Below, piece by piece: positions 14,101-27,800 of a stretch of 64,000 nt of DNA. The notes under the pieces were generated by a model. The model saw only the letters and a list, made by a program, of their open reading frames with translations. It was not told where the DNA came from and searched no databases. The DNA is taken from contig VWZX01001949.1 in assembly GCA_013399015.1 (NCBI GenBank), positions 2,666,001-2,730,000 of the forward strand, written 5' to 3'. Source of the DNA: Galbula dea (Eukaryota > Chordata > Aves > Piciformes > Galbulidae). A program made the translations under genes and the position numbers. Every line of letters begins with the position of its first letter. The stretch's first letter is position 1.

Positions 14101-14632
14101 GAAGTGACTGAACCACTGGAACTGTACCACTGAACACTGATACGCCATTTTCTGGAGTGACCTTGAGCTTGTACTCCAGAACTGTAGCCAAAGCCTCTTC
14201 TCTTACTCAAGATCCATGAAGAAATCTGTGTACAAGTGGTGATTACACTTCTTCTGGCTCTCTAAACAAGAGGAAACCCAAGAAACTACCTCGCATCAAA
14301 TTACAGAGATGCTTTTCCTAAAAGGCTGAGCAATAAGAGCTAGGAGGAGACCAATAAACACATTTAGCACGTATGCTCAAAGTCTTCTAGAGGTGTTGAG
14401 GACTCTAATTAGGGGTTGGTTCTTTTTCCCTGTAAGGATGAAAGCCCAAGCTCCTAGTTACATACTAAAGATAAAGCTCATTCCACTGCAATGCACTGCT
14501 GACAAAGGACCTTTTCAAATATTGCAGGAACAAGTAGAGATTTGGTTTGCAAAGTCTTTATCAAACAGCTGGCCACAAAAAAAAAAAAAAAAAAAAGGTA
14601 CTTTAGATATTAATGGTATTAATGGTGTTTGC
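8116..14632. other. Non-coding stretch
   Basis: No gene or recognisable repeat of any length. It contains short A-rich runs (for example about 10020-10045), an A20 run at 14577-14596 and many small open frames. One of these, at 9050-9259 on the plus strand, begins with a hydrophobic signal-like segment, but no domain or supporting splice structure could be found. One 50-nt minus-strand segment (8973-9022) has very good splice signals at both ends. Confidence 0.55.
14577..14596. repeat. A20 homopolymer
   Basis: An uninterrupted run of 20 A. There is no polyadenylation signal just upstream and no recognisable retrocopy in the preceding few hundred bases, so a processed pseudogene tail is not supported. 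Confidence 0.95.
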
Positions 14633-14680
14633 TTTAATTGTACTTTGCACTTAATTGTACTTTAATTGTACAGCTTTGCA
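14633..14680. repeat. Short imperfect tandem repeat
   Basis: A unit close to 'ttaattgtactt' occurs three times, interleaved with two copies of 'ctttgcac'. This is a small local duplication, probably replication slippage. Confidence 0.8.
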
Positions 14681-17600
14681 CTGCCAGTGATCCTTCTCTC
14701 TTGTTAGGAGCTAGTTAATAAAATGCCAGGAATTTTCAGTGATGGGAAAGCTGTGTTCTGTATTCCTGAGAGAGAAAAACAGGCTGAACAACTTTCCTGA
14801 CCAACACACACAGTGGGGCTTGCCCACCCATGAAAATTAATTCATGTTAAGGAAGGAAAACTCTTTTCTCTGAAAGAAGCTCTGAGACCCAAGTCAAAGA
14901 CACAGCCAAATCCTGGATTTTCAGCCATTTCTTCGTTTGGTGAAAACGAAGATCTGCGCAAAGCCTTTGTTGGGGCTGCTCTTTGGTGGCACCCTCTAGT
15001 CTGTTCTCCCAGGGTCAGATCCTGCACAGACCAGCCATGCCTTCCCTCTGGCTCCAACAGCAGAAGACCAGAAGGGCTGGTAGGATAATGGCATACCCAA
15101 GCTATCAGAAAGCCCAGCCAGGGACACCTCAGTGGGTGATCCCAGCTCTACTGCTCCACACATAGTGATGTGCAAAACCCAAGTTGCAAACCAGCATTTT
15201 GCAGCAGATCTGAATGAGAGCGGAGCTTGGCTTGGTGAGTCCAGATTTATCTCAGCAGCATTCATTTGGATTTAGCAAATTGTTTCTGTGTGCTTAAGGA
15301 CAAAAAGCTAGGGGCAAAGAGAAAACCAAATACCACTATACATAATGTTATTACCTTTCACATGGGGACCCAAGCAACCAAAATTATTTGGTGACTTCAT
15401 CAGAAGTACAGATAGAGTTACTGAAGGGAGTCAGCTGCATAACACAGATTTCCTAACTGCCCATCTTCAATTTCTTGGCCATCAGATTGCCTTCAGACAT
15501 ACAAAAAAAGACATTACGCAGAAGAAATAAAATCATTTTTCAGTGCATCTTCTGCATCATTTAAGCTGGACTGCAACATGCTGAGTGAGCAAAGTAGAAG
15601 CATAGTTCAGTGTGGGGGAAGTCAAACACTGAATTTCCCCGTCCCAGGGGGTGCCTCTGCAGCAGATCATGAAGCCCATGCAAGCAATCCTGGGGGGTCT
15701 CCATCCTCTCTGAGGGGTGGGATATTGCAGACACTGCTGAGCTGAGCCTCCAGAGAGTCTTCATGGAGAAGGTCCTGTCTTGGCACATGACCCTGTTGCA
15801 CAGGAGGTTGACCACTGACCATCCCCACCACCTGGGCACAATACTGTTCTTCACCCACTGTGTCCAAATTCCCGTGGTTCATTCTAGACTCTCTTACAGG
15901 CACAGCAAGCAGTTGAGTTTCCTGCTGGTTAAAGTAAAGAATCTTTTTACCCTCAATCTTTGTCTACCATCTCCATTTGGCCTACAGGTCTCAGTCAAAT
16001 TCAAGAGCAAGGCGACAGATTTTGTTTCCCCCCGCACACGCTCTACCCCCCCCCCATTTCCTTCCTTTAATCTGATGCAAAATTGTGCTTACGAAGCAGG
16101 AAGATGAAACTTTTAATGTCTGACAAATGCTGATGGGAATGTAGGATAAATGTATAGCAAAGCATTTTCAGCCCTTTCCCTTCAGCATTTCCTCTTTATT
16201 TAGTAAAAATAAATAAACTAGATCAAAAGAGCTAACTTTTTCTCCACCCTGTAGAAGGAGCTATCTGTTTCACCAACACAGAGAAGCAGATTCAACTCAA
16301 ACCAGTGGAACTGCCAAAAAAGATGATTTTGGCAGAAGATTGATACCCACAGAGACCAACACAATGATTCAGTTCTGGTATTAGAGAAAATGGAAGAACA
16401 CCTGTCACCTGCACAAAAACATCTAACACATCGTAAATTACTATAGAAATACAAGTTTTGTTGTTATCACTATAGCTATCAAGTTATCCATATCTATATT
16501 GAACAGGAACAGTTTTCATTTTAAAATTTATATCTCCTTTTTTATGAGAGAAATCATTGAAAATGATGCTCTTCAGCAAAGTAGAGTTAAATTAAGAAAA
16601 GAAAAAATAAACACTCATGTCATCTCCTTTGAAACCAGACAATGAAGTTCAGTAAGCTTATGCACACAGAGCTAGTGCCAGCTGTGGGTTACAAACACTG
16701 CACGTAGCTGCCCCAGAGTCTGAGGCAATCCAGGAGAAGGAATAAGGAGCAGTAGATATGAAAACCTCCATCCCCCTCCTCAGATATGAGGGCTCAGGCT
16801 GGGCATCAAAACTTTCACGACAAGATGACCCTACCACTCCACGCAAACCTGCATTTAAGATTGAGTCTATGTCCTAACAAGAAAAAGTCACCTTCAGAAC
16901 ACTGCACCATGGACTTTCGAAGGTCTTCCCTTTTGCAGAAGCTACCAAGGAAACAAAATGATTAAACTCCTAAAGATGAGGAATACAAACTGGCTAGAGA
17001 ATGAAAAAACCACCTACATACCTGCTGGACACAAGCACTGCTGCACTGGAAAGGCTCAGGGACAAGACAAAATATCCTTCTGCTGTGTAAAGCAATGACT
17101 CCATCTTGAGAGAATGCAAGGGGAGGTATTCCAGCAAGAGACTTGATCACTATAATCCTCAAGACAGATAGGTTTCCTTCCCAAATGACATGAGGTGTCC
17201 CAAAAAAAAAGCAGGGTAAAAAGACAGTAGGAACTTCCAGATGCTTTTATCCACAGTCAATGATCTCCAGAGCGTTTTGGAGGTCCATACATTCCATGAT
17301 CCTAAAAATCCTTGGGAGCTACCAAAAGGACCATGCTGCTAGACTCCTCCAAACCAGTGGGAAGCGTGGGGCTGAGACCTTCAGAGAGAAGAAGGAGAAA
17401 GTCTGTTATATGATAGTTCTCATCTTAAAAGGATTATCCCCATGCAAACTCTTATATTTTTATTTATTTTTGCACAGTAGGATATTTTTGGGGATTTTTT
17501 CCTTTTTTTCCCCCCCAATTTGCATGGTTTATTTAAATGAATGTCACAATGAGCACAGGCACATCATGAGGCTACCACCTCCAGATGCCTCGCAAGTGCC

Positions 17601-20069
17601 AGGTGATGTGAGAGGAGGAAAACAAGCCAGCAATTGAAAAGAAAGTTCTTACCTAACCAAAAGATCCTTTCAAACCCCCCTTTTTTTTTTTTTGGCAGAG
17701 GAAAAGAGACAGGTTTCTTCCCCTTTCCTTTTTTTCCAACCCATCTAAACCTAATGAGTTTTCTTCGCTAGACACCAGAAAGACAGAAAGAGTTTTAAGG
17801 CAGAGGTCAGCAAGACCAACTGCATTTCAGATTTCAGAGGAAAATGTCCATCCACTGTCAGAAGCATCACACCATCAGAAGTCCACGCTGAGGTCTGGCC
17901 CAATCCATCAGCAGGATCCTACACCTGACATCTCAGAAACACACAGCTCTAGGGTAAAACAATCCTTTTTGACCTCCTACCACGTAGAGCCATGCCTCCC
18001 ACCTCTACGTTCAAAGAAAATAAACACACCCCAGGAAAGTGGCTCAAAATACCCAGGGAATTAGTCATGAAGATTCTAGTATTAGATATGTACAAAAACA
18101 TAATCTTGGGATTTTTCTTTTTGGGGTTTTTTGTGGGTTTTGGTTGGTTTGGTTTGGTTTAATCTGATCTTACTAATTGTGCTGGTAATAGAGTTGCTGG
18201 GATTTTTGTTTGTTATTTTAAGATATAAAAACTGTCACACAAACACAGGCAACTGCCAGGCCCGGAAACAATGCCTAGCAAACACTGAAAGGAAACTCAA
18301 ATAACTCTTAGCCTGATATTGCTTTCTAGTTCATCTGCAGCAGAAACAGCAGAGAGCAGCTGAGAGCCAAAAGCGGACTTTTTTTGCTTTGTTTTAGCTC
18401 CAGCAGCGCAGGAAGGTGATATCATTGTGTAATGTAACCAAGCAAAGGAGTAATGAAAGTGCAAGCAAATAAACCAAGTAGCACAGGGTTAAATAAAAGG
18501 TGTGATAATCATTCCTTTCACTAATTGTGTCAATAAAGTCCTCTCTGTTCTCAAACAGCGGAAATGTCATCAGATATTTAAAAAAAAAAATCAAGTGAAT
18601 AATTAATTCTACAAAAGCCTCATCATTTTCCCCCAGATGTTCTCTTTAAAGGGCTGATTAAGAGAATCACATGTTTATTTTAAATAAAATTCCACTGACT
18701 TTGATCACATTTAAATCACCTCGAGTACAGAACCTGCTTTGAACCGAAACATCGTCCTCTCTAGGGAAAACAACAAAAAATGCCTTCTCTGCAGTAAAGA
18801 TGCAGTCTTACCACAACTCAAGCTAACCTGGGTCACAACGCCACCAGTGGGACTGGGTGACACTGTAAGCGATGAAAGCATGGTGTCTTTGCAATGTATT
18901 TTTGGGTTGTTAACTGTAAAACCCAAGACAAGGCAAGGCAACTGAAAGCCTGTAGACAGGCACACAGATGGAGCTGCAGTTGAAGTCTGCCTGTTCATGG
19001 GAAAAGAAATCCAAATCTCACTTCCATTCCTCCTAGGTTTTTTTCCAGTTATGGGGAGAGTTAGTAAATTAAATATTCCCTAACCTCCCCACCATTAAAT
19101 GAACCAAAGCCAAGGAAGGTCTGACCCAAACCCCTATACTGACAAAAACATTTTGGAAAAGGACTCAAATCCCCCAAAATAACTACCATCCTACCAATTA
19201 CACAGCAAAACTCAGCCACTTTGATGACTGTATGACACTCTAAATGCCAGTAAAACATATTTCTTTACTGCAAGAATACCTGCCTAAAATCCTTGAGCTA
19301 ACAGTTTTCTCTGTAAACCAATTACCTGTAAAACATGATCATGCAAACAGAGATATATCTCTTGTCACCAGAGAAAAGAGATTCACCCCACAGACCCAGC
19401 CCTTCATCATGCTCTGCCCAAGTCTTTTTGTCCTGGCTGCACGACAGATATGTCAATATTTATTTTACTCACTTCTCCTGGGAGCCCAGGGTCCTCACTG
19501 TCTAATGAGCAAAGATGTCACTTTCTTGTTTCCTTCCTTTTATCTTTCCCCTCACCCTGCCTACACGACAACACCCACATCACTTCCATCACCTGCCTTC
19601 AAACCCAGCTGAATGGCACCATGACCCAAGAGCTATGGAACAGCTCAGTGATCAGCACGTTGCATACATCATGTTTTTACATAAACACGTGGCCTTTTCT
19701 AGTCAGGTTATAAGGGCTGGGACAACTGATAAACCAATTACATGACTACTCATGTTAAGTGTCTTCCTTCATGGTATGGAGGATCCTTAGCACTTTCCAC
19801 TTCTGGATGCAAGGAAAAGATAACTGTCCCCATGCTTCCCATCCTTGCATGCAAAAAAGTTCAAATTCTTTTGCCCAGGAGAGATGCCTGAAAAGTCAAC
19901 TTCCCAGTTCCTTGGACTCTTACCAGTTAAAATGTGCCAGGTCGTTAAGGCCAAGCACCCTGCCTGCTATGAAAATCCTACTTCCAGCCTTCTGCTTCCT
20001 CCTCAAATCAGAGCATCATCCTCACAGACTGCCCCTGAGTATTGCCTAACACCAGCAGTCTAGGTCTTG
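14681..20069. other. Non-coding stretch
   Basis: I see no gene. Simple sequence includes a C10 run near 16041-16051, a C6/T13 junction at about 17675-17695, and a (TTGGT)n-like stretch at about 18133-18160. The 18.39-18.72 kb part is AT-rich but complex and is noted as a possible conserved non-coding element. Confidence 0.55.
18133..18160. repeat. (GGTTT)n-like simple repeat
   Basis: Successive 'ggtttt', 'ggttggttt' and 'ggtttggttt' units make a G/T-only stretch. It is an ordinary short microsatellite. Confidence 0.8.
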
Positions 20070-20155
20070 CTCTACATAACTTACTGAAGGTCATGCAGTA
20101 GGTGGGCAGCAAATCCCTGAAAAACATCCAGATTTGCAAGTCATGGGCCAGCACT
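20070..20155 (-). repeat. MIR-like ancient SINE remnant
   Basis: 'acataacttactgaaggtca' followed by 'tgcagtaggtgggcagcaaatccc', then 'atccagatttgcaagtcatg', tracks the reverse complement of a MIR element (family form: 'acttgcccaaggtca...agcaggt...cag...aacccaggtctcctgactc'). It is diverged, and the limits are approximate. Confidence 0.45.
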
Positions 20156-23100
20156 TGAAAAACACATTCATCCTCCACCCCGAGACAAGGAATAACTCCC
20201 ATTACTCACACACAAGGGTTCAAATCACCCACACAAAGAAACATAATGCATTGAGCATGCATCCAGCTACAAGAACATAAGACATCAGCCCCAACACAGA
20301 AACCAGTGCTCTGAGCAAGGGCAGCAAGAAAAAGTCAGCATGAGCTGAAGAAAAACAGCAGCAAACGAAGCATGCCCTGCTATAGATCGCTCTCAAATGA
20401 TTAACAGCCACATGAAAAAAAGTTAAGAGACTTGTTGCTAATTAGTTCAGAAATATGGGGGGAAAGAGAAAAGAATAAGGACTTCCACCTGTAAAACTTT
20501 GACCATTAGAGAGCCCCAAGTGCAATGGCTCATTTTAAAAAACAAAGGATGTTTTCTGTCCCTGTGTGTTTTGTTTTAAGGAAAAGGCTGTTTTTCCACT
20601 TTAGCATGTTCATTACAACCCAGTCATGTGAGTTAAGGGTAGTAAGGGACCTGTTAAACTTCATGATCCACTGTAGTAAGCTTCAGCAGTGACTTTATTA
20701 CAGGCAAGAATGCAACCAGGGCATTCACCTCTGCTGCTCCATCCACCAGACACCATGGGCTCAGTTCGCCAACACTGAAATCCCCTCCTTAAACATAAGG
20801 TGAACATCCCAAAATGGTTTCATTACATCCCCAGGCCAAAGTTCATTTCCAGGTGCAGAGAATGCTTAAGAAAGTAAATTCCACCCAGTAGAGGAAGAAA
20901 AAAAAACAACAAGAAAAATTGCAACCTTTCTCTAGTTCTAAAAATTCTCCAGCTGCTTTTAAGCAAACAGTTGCAGGTGTATGTGCTGAAAGCCAGCTGC
21001 TCACTACAGTGGCTATCCCAGCTACCATGGGGGAATGGTTTTCTCCTGGTTTAGTGAGCCAGAGCAGGGTCAGCACCAGAACTGGTGGAAGCAAGAAGGC
21101 AGGATCAAGTCCAGACTGTCCTCTGCAACAACTACCAGCTGTGACATCAACCCAAGCCACCCCTGAAACCTCTCCTTGGCTGTTACTTCCCTGTTCTTTG
21201 GCATGTAATTTTAAAAGATCTGTAGACTGAGCCTGGCATAGCAGTGAGGAGTCAACCACTAGCCACAACAAAGACCCAAATGAGACATTAGAGATGATAA
21301 ATTAGTTCAGCCACACAGAAAAGCCAATTCTGCATGAACACTGCTAGGGGAGAGCCCTCCCAACCAGCTGACTTCTCGTCTTGAAAAGGAAACAAAAGGT
21401 ACTTGTTGTATCTGGTAGGGATGCAACCACTTTAGAGCTCCATGTATACCCAGTGAAGCATGTAACAAGGCCACGTGAACCATGCAGTGATTACAGTTCC
21501 ATCCACTGGAGAGGAGAAGCTCCAGATAAGCCTGATGGGAGCCTAATTAAACTTTTTTCTTTTAGTTTTTAAAATTCGTTTAATTCCTCAGAAAGCAGAC
21601 ACTTGGTATTTGCCCATTCATTGGAAACAGACGCTCACCCAGGTTTCCATCTCACTTTTCACACCTAAGTGGGCACCATTTCACCTCCCTTGCCACTGGT
21701 GGGCTCAAACAAGAGCCTCTGTATTTCCTCAGGGCCCACAGGCAGGCACATGACAGCAAGGAAACCATTAGCTCTCCCACTAGCCCATGTTTAGCCTGAA
21801 AGACCTTCAAGAGCTCTCACAGGTAATGAGATGGAGTCCATCTCCAGAGCTGCTCAGCAGCATCCCAACATGCAGTCTGGCACCAGGCTCCCTTGCTGGG
21901 CATTGCTGTGGGATTCCCGAAAACTGCACTGCAAACTTGCTTCTTGTCTTGGCCAAATGAACTGTGGATTCCACATCCATCTTGGTCACCATGATCCATC
22001 CTGGCTTCCCAGAGCAGAGATCAGTCTGAAGCTTGTGGTCACTATCAGCTACCTTTTATTTATGATTTTTAAAATACAGCATTAGTTAGCAGCTTACAAT
22101 AAAAGGAAAAAGAAAACACTAATCCAGCCACAAAAATAATCCTTCTGTTCATTACAGTTTCAGCTCTTTATCTTAGATCTATTCTTTAAGCCTTCAGGAT
22201 CTAGGCTGTCACCATGAAGGCTAAAAACATGCTTTATAGTCAAGAAAATGCTGAAATTCTTGCAAGACTACATCACTTCAGGAGCAAAGGAGTTATGCTA
22301 ATATCATAAAAGTGGCTAACAGAGCCATTAATTAGATGCTATTAAAAAAAAAACCACAGAAGACATCAGCCCCTTACTTTTCAAAGATAAAATCAAACAA
22401 TTCTAGGCATCTCTTTTGCAGCTAACATTTGCTTTCATCAACCCCCCACAGCTGCAGCCTCTTGAAATCCTGCTATTACACTGGATTTGCAATTCCCTCT
22501 GTTAAACTATCCATAGTGCCACAGCTTCAACTCCAAGAAAGCAGGAAGTGCCAGTCACTGGATCTGGGATAGTGAGGATCGTGAAGCTGGTCTTCTAAAG
22601 GCACTGGTGGGTAAGGGCCAAGAAAGAAAGAGACATTTTTTAATGAGCTTAAGTCACCTCTTGCACAGCTGACACTTTTCAGGCTTAGTATTTGGCTACT
22701 TTTAAAGCTGAATTCTCAGTGGCTGCCTTCTGCTCCGAGAGCAGGACAGTAGCCCCGTGGCAATGACTTTCCCCTCTGCGCTGTCACACTTGGCCTGAGG
22801 TCTGAGCATCCCTGCAGAGCCTGGGAGAAGGCCCACGTGTCCTGGACCTGGCACACAGCTCTACAAAGGCAACTGAGGTGAAGATTTCAAAACATCCCTG
22901 GGAACAGCAACACAGAGACATTTTGGCAGATTAGGCTCTGCCTTCCTGTTACTTTTTTTAAAGCTCCCAGTTATTGAGGGCACATGTTCAATATTCTGTA
23001 AATAAAAACAGAAAGTGGTTGCCATTAAACCAAAGCCCATGGAATAATTTGACTCATTTCAGCTGGCAAATCCAAATAAGTGCCTGCCCTGCTGTTACAG

Positions 23101-24301
23101 ACAGCTTTAATGTGCAGCTCAGAGAAGTCAATGAGCATAAGCTCAGGACCTTCTTGAGGTGAAAGAAAATATTACTATTAAGAAAGATTTCATAACAGTG
23201 TAGGATTGGTCTTCATCTAAACATAGATGTAGCATTGGTTTAATTCAATCCAGCCTAGTAAAGTTTTAATTTATTGCATTGTGGAGTTACATCACGAAGT
23301 TAGAGCCCATGATTCCTTTCTCTGCTGATATCCAAGAACAAATTCAGCAGATTCCCATCAAGAACTGGGCTCCTTCTCTACCTGTCCCACCCCATGTGTT
23401 TGTGGAAGGATGTTTTGCTCACTGTCTTATATCTGCAGAGCATTCCCTACAGTGCATGATGGTTTTAAATTCTCCTCACCAAAACCAAGTTCAGTCCTAC
23501 CAAGCCTCCACTGCCATCACTCTGCTTTCACCTGCCTTGGCTCCCATCCATTGTGAAGATTATTGCAGTCACATCAAGAGGAGGAAAAAGACCAAACCAC
23601 AAAAAAACAAGGGCCCTGCAAACATGTCTGGCTCCTCTGTAACCCTCTGTGTGTTTGAAAAATAAATACACAGCCTAACAGTGGCAGGGAGCTGCGGGGA
23701 AACAGCTGTTTGCTCCTCGCTCCCAGAGTTGCCTCCCATCAGCCCTGCATCAGGCACAAACAGCGCAGTGGTCAGGCTGCAGCTCAGCTGCATGGATGGG
23801 TAACCTCCCTAGATTGGCATCCCCATCAATTCCATGCCTGAATATGCACACAAAACCAACTAACCTTCCTGTAACCCAAAGAAACTGCTGATTGCCTTGC
23901 ACATCTTCTCACTCATCTATTGCTACTAGAATTTTTAACTTAAGTCATATCCAGGCTCTACAATGCTTAATGACCAGGCTTTCTGAAGAGTTTCCCTGCT
24001 GTAAGAAAAACAAGAGTATAAAGAAAAGAAAAATACATTATTTTATCACTACATTAGCACCAAAGGAATTCCTAACCACATACCACTGCTGTATTTGAAT
24101 GCAGTTAAACACTGTATTTACATACAAGACCTGTTCCTGAGTTTCAGCAGAAGGTACAGTCCAAAAGGTTCTTCTGCAGGGATGACACTAACAAGCACAG
24201 AGCAGGGTTCACTCTGCCCACACATCCCACAGTTACTGGAAGCATTGGCACTGCCAGTATGCAAAGAAAGCAATGCAGGCAAGTGCTCTTTTATTTGCTT
24301 C
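20156..24301. other. Non-coding stretch
   Basis: No gene or clear interspersed repeat recognised. The open frames at 20843-21271 (142 codons, minus) and 20919-21230 (plus) overlap each other and show no domain. A slightly CpG-richer patch lies near 22.73-22.84 kb. Confidence 0.55.
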
Positions 24302-24352
24302 AGGGAAGAAAAAAAAAAGAAAAAAAAAAAAAGGGAAAAAAAAGAAAGAAGG
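24302..24352. repeat. Homopurine (A/G) tract
   Basis: About 51 consecutive purines, mostly A with interspersed G, including A10-A12 runs. Tracts of this kind can adopt triplex-type structures, but they are also common slippage products. The lysine-rich frame across it (24259-24588) is a by-product of the composition. Confidence 0.9.
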
Positions 24353-24749
24353 TTTGGATGAAGCTGTTTAAACATCAATCTGAGGTCACTGGATGGGGAA
24401 GGAAAACACCCGGGGTCTCCACAACTGCTCCTGCAGCACTGACCATTCACCGCTTCCATGGCTTCCTTGACTCAGGCTCAGCTAAAATCTCCACATGGGC
24501 TTCCTGGCAGGAGAAAGGCCCACCAGCATGTCTACCAAACCCACACTTAAAGTCAGGGATGTCTCTACCTACTGTGCAAATACATTAGCACCAAAAGCAG
24601 ATCCATCTGTCATCACCAGCCTGAAGCACCTAAGTTGTGCCTGACACAAAGTCACTGCCTGTGCTCTAAGCTTTGCTCCTTTCCTTTCCAAGAGCTACTT
24701 AAGAAGATCAACTTTTCTTCAGCATCTGAAGTACCCTTGCCAGGAGCAA

Positions 24750-24875
24750 ACACCTTGGACACTTCCAAGATTCGGCTGGACAGGATGTTAGGCCATCTTC
24801 TCTAGACTGCTTTTGCCAAGAAAGGTTGGACCAGATGATCCTTGAGGTCCCTTCCAACCTGGTATTCCATGACTG
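24750..24875 (+). repeat. CR1 LINE 3' end, plus orientation
   Basis: The segment has 'caccttggacacttccaaga' followed by 'ttcggctggacagg' (about 24750-24784), then 'ggttggaccagatgatcctt' and 'gaggtcccttccaacctgg', ending in a decayed 'attcca' terminal repeat. It is a short 5'-truncated copy. Confidence 0.9.
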
Positions 24876-27800
24876 AAATAGTCTCACTTCAGCTTCTCCA
24901 TTAATTTCAAAGTAATCAGGATTTGTCTCTTAGGGTTATAATCTGTTTCAGGGACAGGGTAGGGGAACAGAAGATCTGTTTTCATGTAGATGTCCATCCT
25001 TTATCACAAAGTATGGAGGGAAATTATTGCAGGTGATACTATCTATCTTTATGTGTAGCAATGCTAGCCCCAACCCCTAAATCCTCAGAGCAATTATTTG
25101 GCTGAAATATCTGAAATAACTTCCTTCTGAAGAAAGCTCATCAAGACAACCTTTTGTGACAATCTCCTTCGTAGGCTGAACTCATTTTTAAGTCAGTAGC
25201 CTTTCCGCACCACTTTCTGCATTTACTTAAGATAGCAAAGGAAAAGCTGATACACATGTGACCTAATCAGACTGCAGGATGTATTTGGTGAAGGAAGCTC
25301 CCAAGGTTAAAGAAAAAGAAAAGAAGAAAGGACAGGACACTTGAACACACCAAGTTGATCATACCAAGTGGCACACTAGCAACTGAAATTCATGATTCAG
25401 GGCTAACAAGCAGCAAAAAAACAGAGGCTTTTTGTTGGTTTGGTGGTGGTTTTTTCCAAAAGTATTTATTATATGAGATTAAACTTAATCAGGTTTTTCT
25501 CCAAAAGATGACACCTCCTGCCTTCCTCTGACCCATCCAACGCTGCTTATTTGGGAGCTGGACTATCAGATTAGACACTTTTGTGCTGATGTACCCAGCA
25601 AACCTAACGCTGCAGAATACGTGGCCACCCGTGCATGCTCCTGCAGCTAGCACATGGTCCCAGCACTGCCCCTGTGATCCCAGAGCTGTCGGCAGATGGG
25701 TGGCAGCTGTAGTGTGATGCAGCAAGGCTATAAAAAGCTAAGGACACAGGCAGGAAAGCAGCTGCTGACCTGAGCCGGCAGCATGCTGGCATCACCTTTC
25801 ACCTACATCTGCCAAGCTGCTTTCCCGATAAAAGATTATCTTGGAAAAACAAGGCCTGTCACGGCTGCTTGCTCCAACAGGGCCCAGGATCAGAGTTATG
25901 CCCTCACAGGACATGGCGAGTGAAGGACAGGGAGGGAGGGACCCCAGGCCCAAAGCAGTCTCCAGGGGCAGGTGGGTCAGAAAAGCGAGCCTGTTCCCAT
26001 CCCTAGTGGCTTCTGCTAAGGCTCAGCCCCCATCCATCCCTCCACAGAGGTTGCCCCCAGGCCATGAAGCAAGGAAAAGCTCCAGAAGCTTCAGGAAGAG
26101 GACCAGAGAGGACCGATGCTCTCTTCCCAAAAGGGGCCACCAGGGAACAGTACACCAAGCACATCACCAGCATACCAAAAAGCCCCAAAGGCTTTTCCAG
26201 CTCCAGCTCTCTGGCCAGGCAGCAAAACACAATGGTCTGGAGACCTGAGAGCCCCCAGTGGGGGGAAAAGAAGTGAAATTCATGGTTTGAGATAAGAACA
26301 GTTAATTATTAAAACTAATAATAATAACAAAAATAATGAAGATAATAAAAAGAGAGAGAAATAAAACCTAAGAAATACAAGTGATCCTCAAGGCAACAGC
26401 TCACCACGCGTTAACCAAAGCCCAGCCAGTCCCCAAGCAGATGTCCAGCCTCCACCACGAGCCAGCTCTCCCCCGTTCATACACTGAGCATGATCTTCTA
26501 TGGTAAGAAAAATCCCTTTGGCTAGTTTGGGTCAGCTGTCTTGGCTATCCTCCCTCCAATCTTCTTGCGCACCTCCTTTTTGGCAGAGCATGGGAAACTG
26601 AAAAATCCTTGACTTAGGATAAGGACGACCTAGCAACAAGTAAAACAGCAGTGTGTTATCAACATTACTCTCACACTAAACCCAAAACACAGCTACTAGG
26701 GGTGAAAAAAAAGAAAGACTATCCTAGCTGCAGCCAGGACAGAGATTCATCTTAGGAGACTCAGAGAGGAAAAAAATATAAGAAGTGCACCAGTCTCACA
26801 GAAATGTGCCAGATGCTACCAGCAAGAAAGTGTTTAGATCCTCATCTGATGTTGGTTCCATGCACTGCCTTCCATGCTGGACAAGGCAATGCTCTCCTCG
26901 ATGCCCTCCCCAGTGCCCATCTGGCTCTGACACTCAGCAATGGATCCTGCACACAGAACCACAAAGTTGATCCCAGCTCAGCACACAGGCCTGTCTCTTT
27001 CCAGATAAGCTGAGGTGCTCACAGGAGAGACTTCTGAGCTATCAGAATTGCTGAAGGCAGCTGGTGAGCCACCGGAAAACTCAGGAAGTTACAGTAGCTG
27101 TCAATTGCTACATTGTTTTTTGTTTGACTATCTGGGTTTACATTGACGGCAATTTTATGTTTATTTATTTTGTATCTATCCTTTCAAAGTCCTTCTATAC
27201 TCTGCAAGTCATCTACAGGCTGTCACTATATGCAAATCATACCCCCCCCAAAAAAAAGATTACCAGAGTTTTGATTATAAAAAAAGCAAGAAACTAAGGG
27301 TTTTTTTCCTGATGGGTAAACTGATATAGCAAAGGAGAAGAGCCTTACACAATACAGCAACAGGGCTGCAAACATAAGACTGACAGAAGAGTCAAGGCTC
27401 CTTAGGAATATACTTTCAGGAGAAGAGTGGAAAGATCCTGGCAGATATTATTTTTTCCTACCTCAAAAGCAGCACAGATGAAGGTAGCCAATAAAAATGA
27501 CCTGGAAACCTATACTGGAGAGCCTTGGCCTTGATTTTGATCTTGAAATAACCTGGCCCAAGCTCAAGAATCATTTTGAATGTTTATTTTTAGAATGCAT
27601 TACCTTCAAACCTCCAGACCCGTCCTTTAAATAGTTTGACACATTAGATACCTTTTCCATTTTTTTCCATGAGGCTGAAAACACAATCTGTGAAGTTACA
27701 TTTATCAAGGGAGACTTATCCATCATCACTATCTTGGTAAGTACTTTTCCAAGGAAAGTGGTGTTCATTTCACAGCAGATGCAGGCTTTCCCACCACCTA

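Noticed and set aside
14393..14596. Possible processed pseudogene ending in A20
   Set aside because: No polyadenylation signal and no recognisable coding remnant upstream of the A run.
16893..16920. RE1/NRSF-like sequence (TTCAG...CACCATGGAC)
   Set aside because: Only partial agreement with both half-sites, and no supporting context.
20843..21271. 142-codon minus-strand ORF overlapping a 103-codon plus ORF
   Set aside because: Both strands are open, there is no family resemblance, and it crosses an A-rich run that encodes a poly-Phe stretch.
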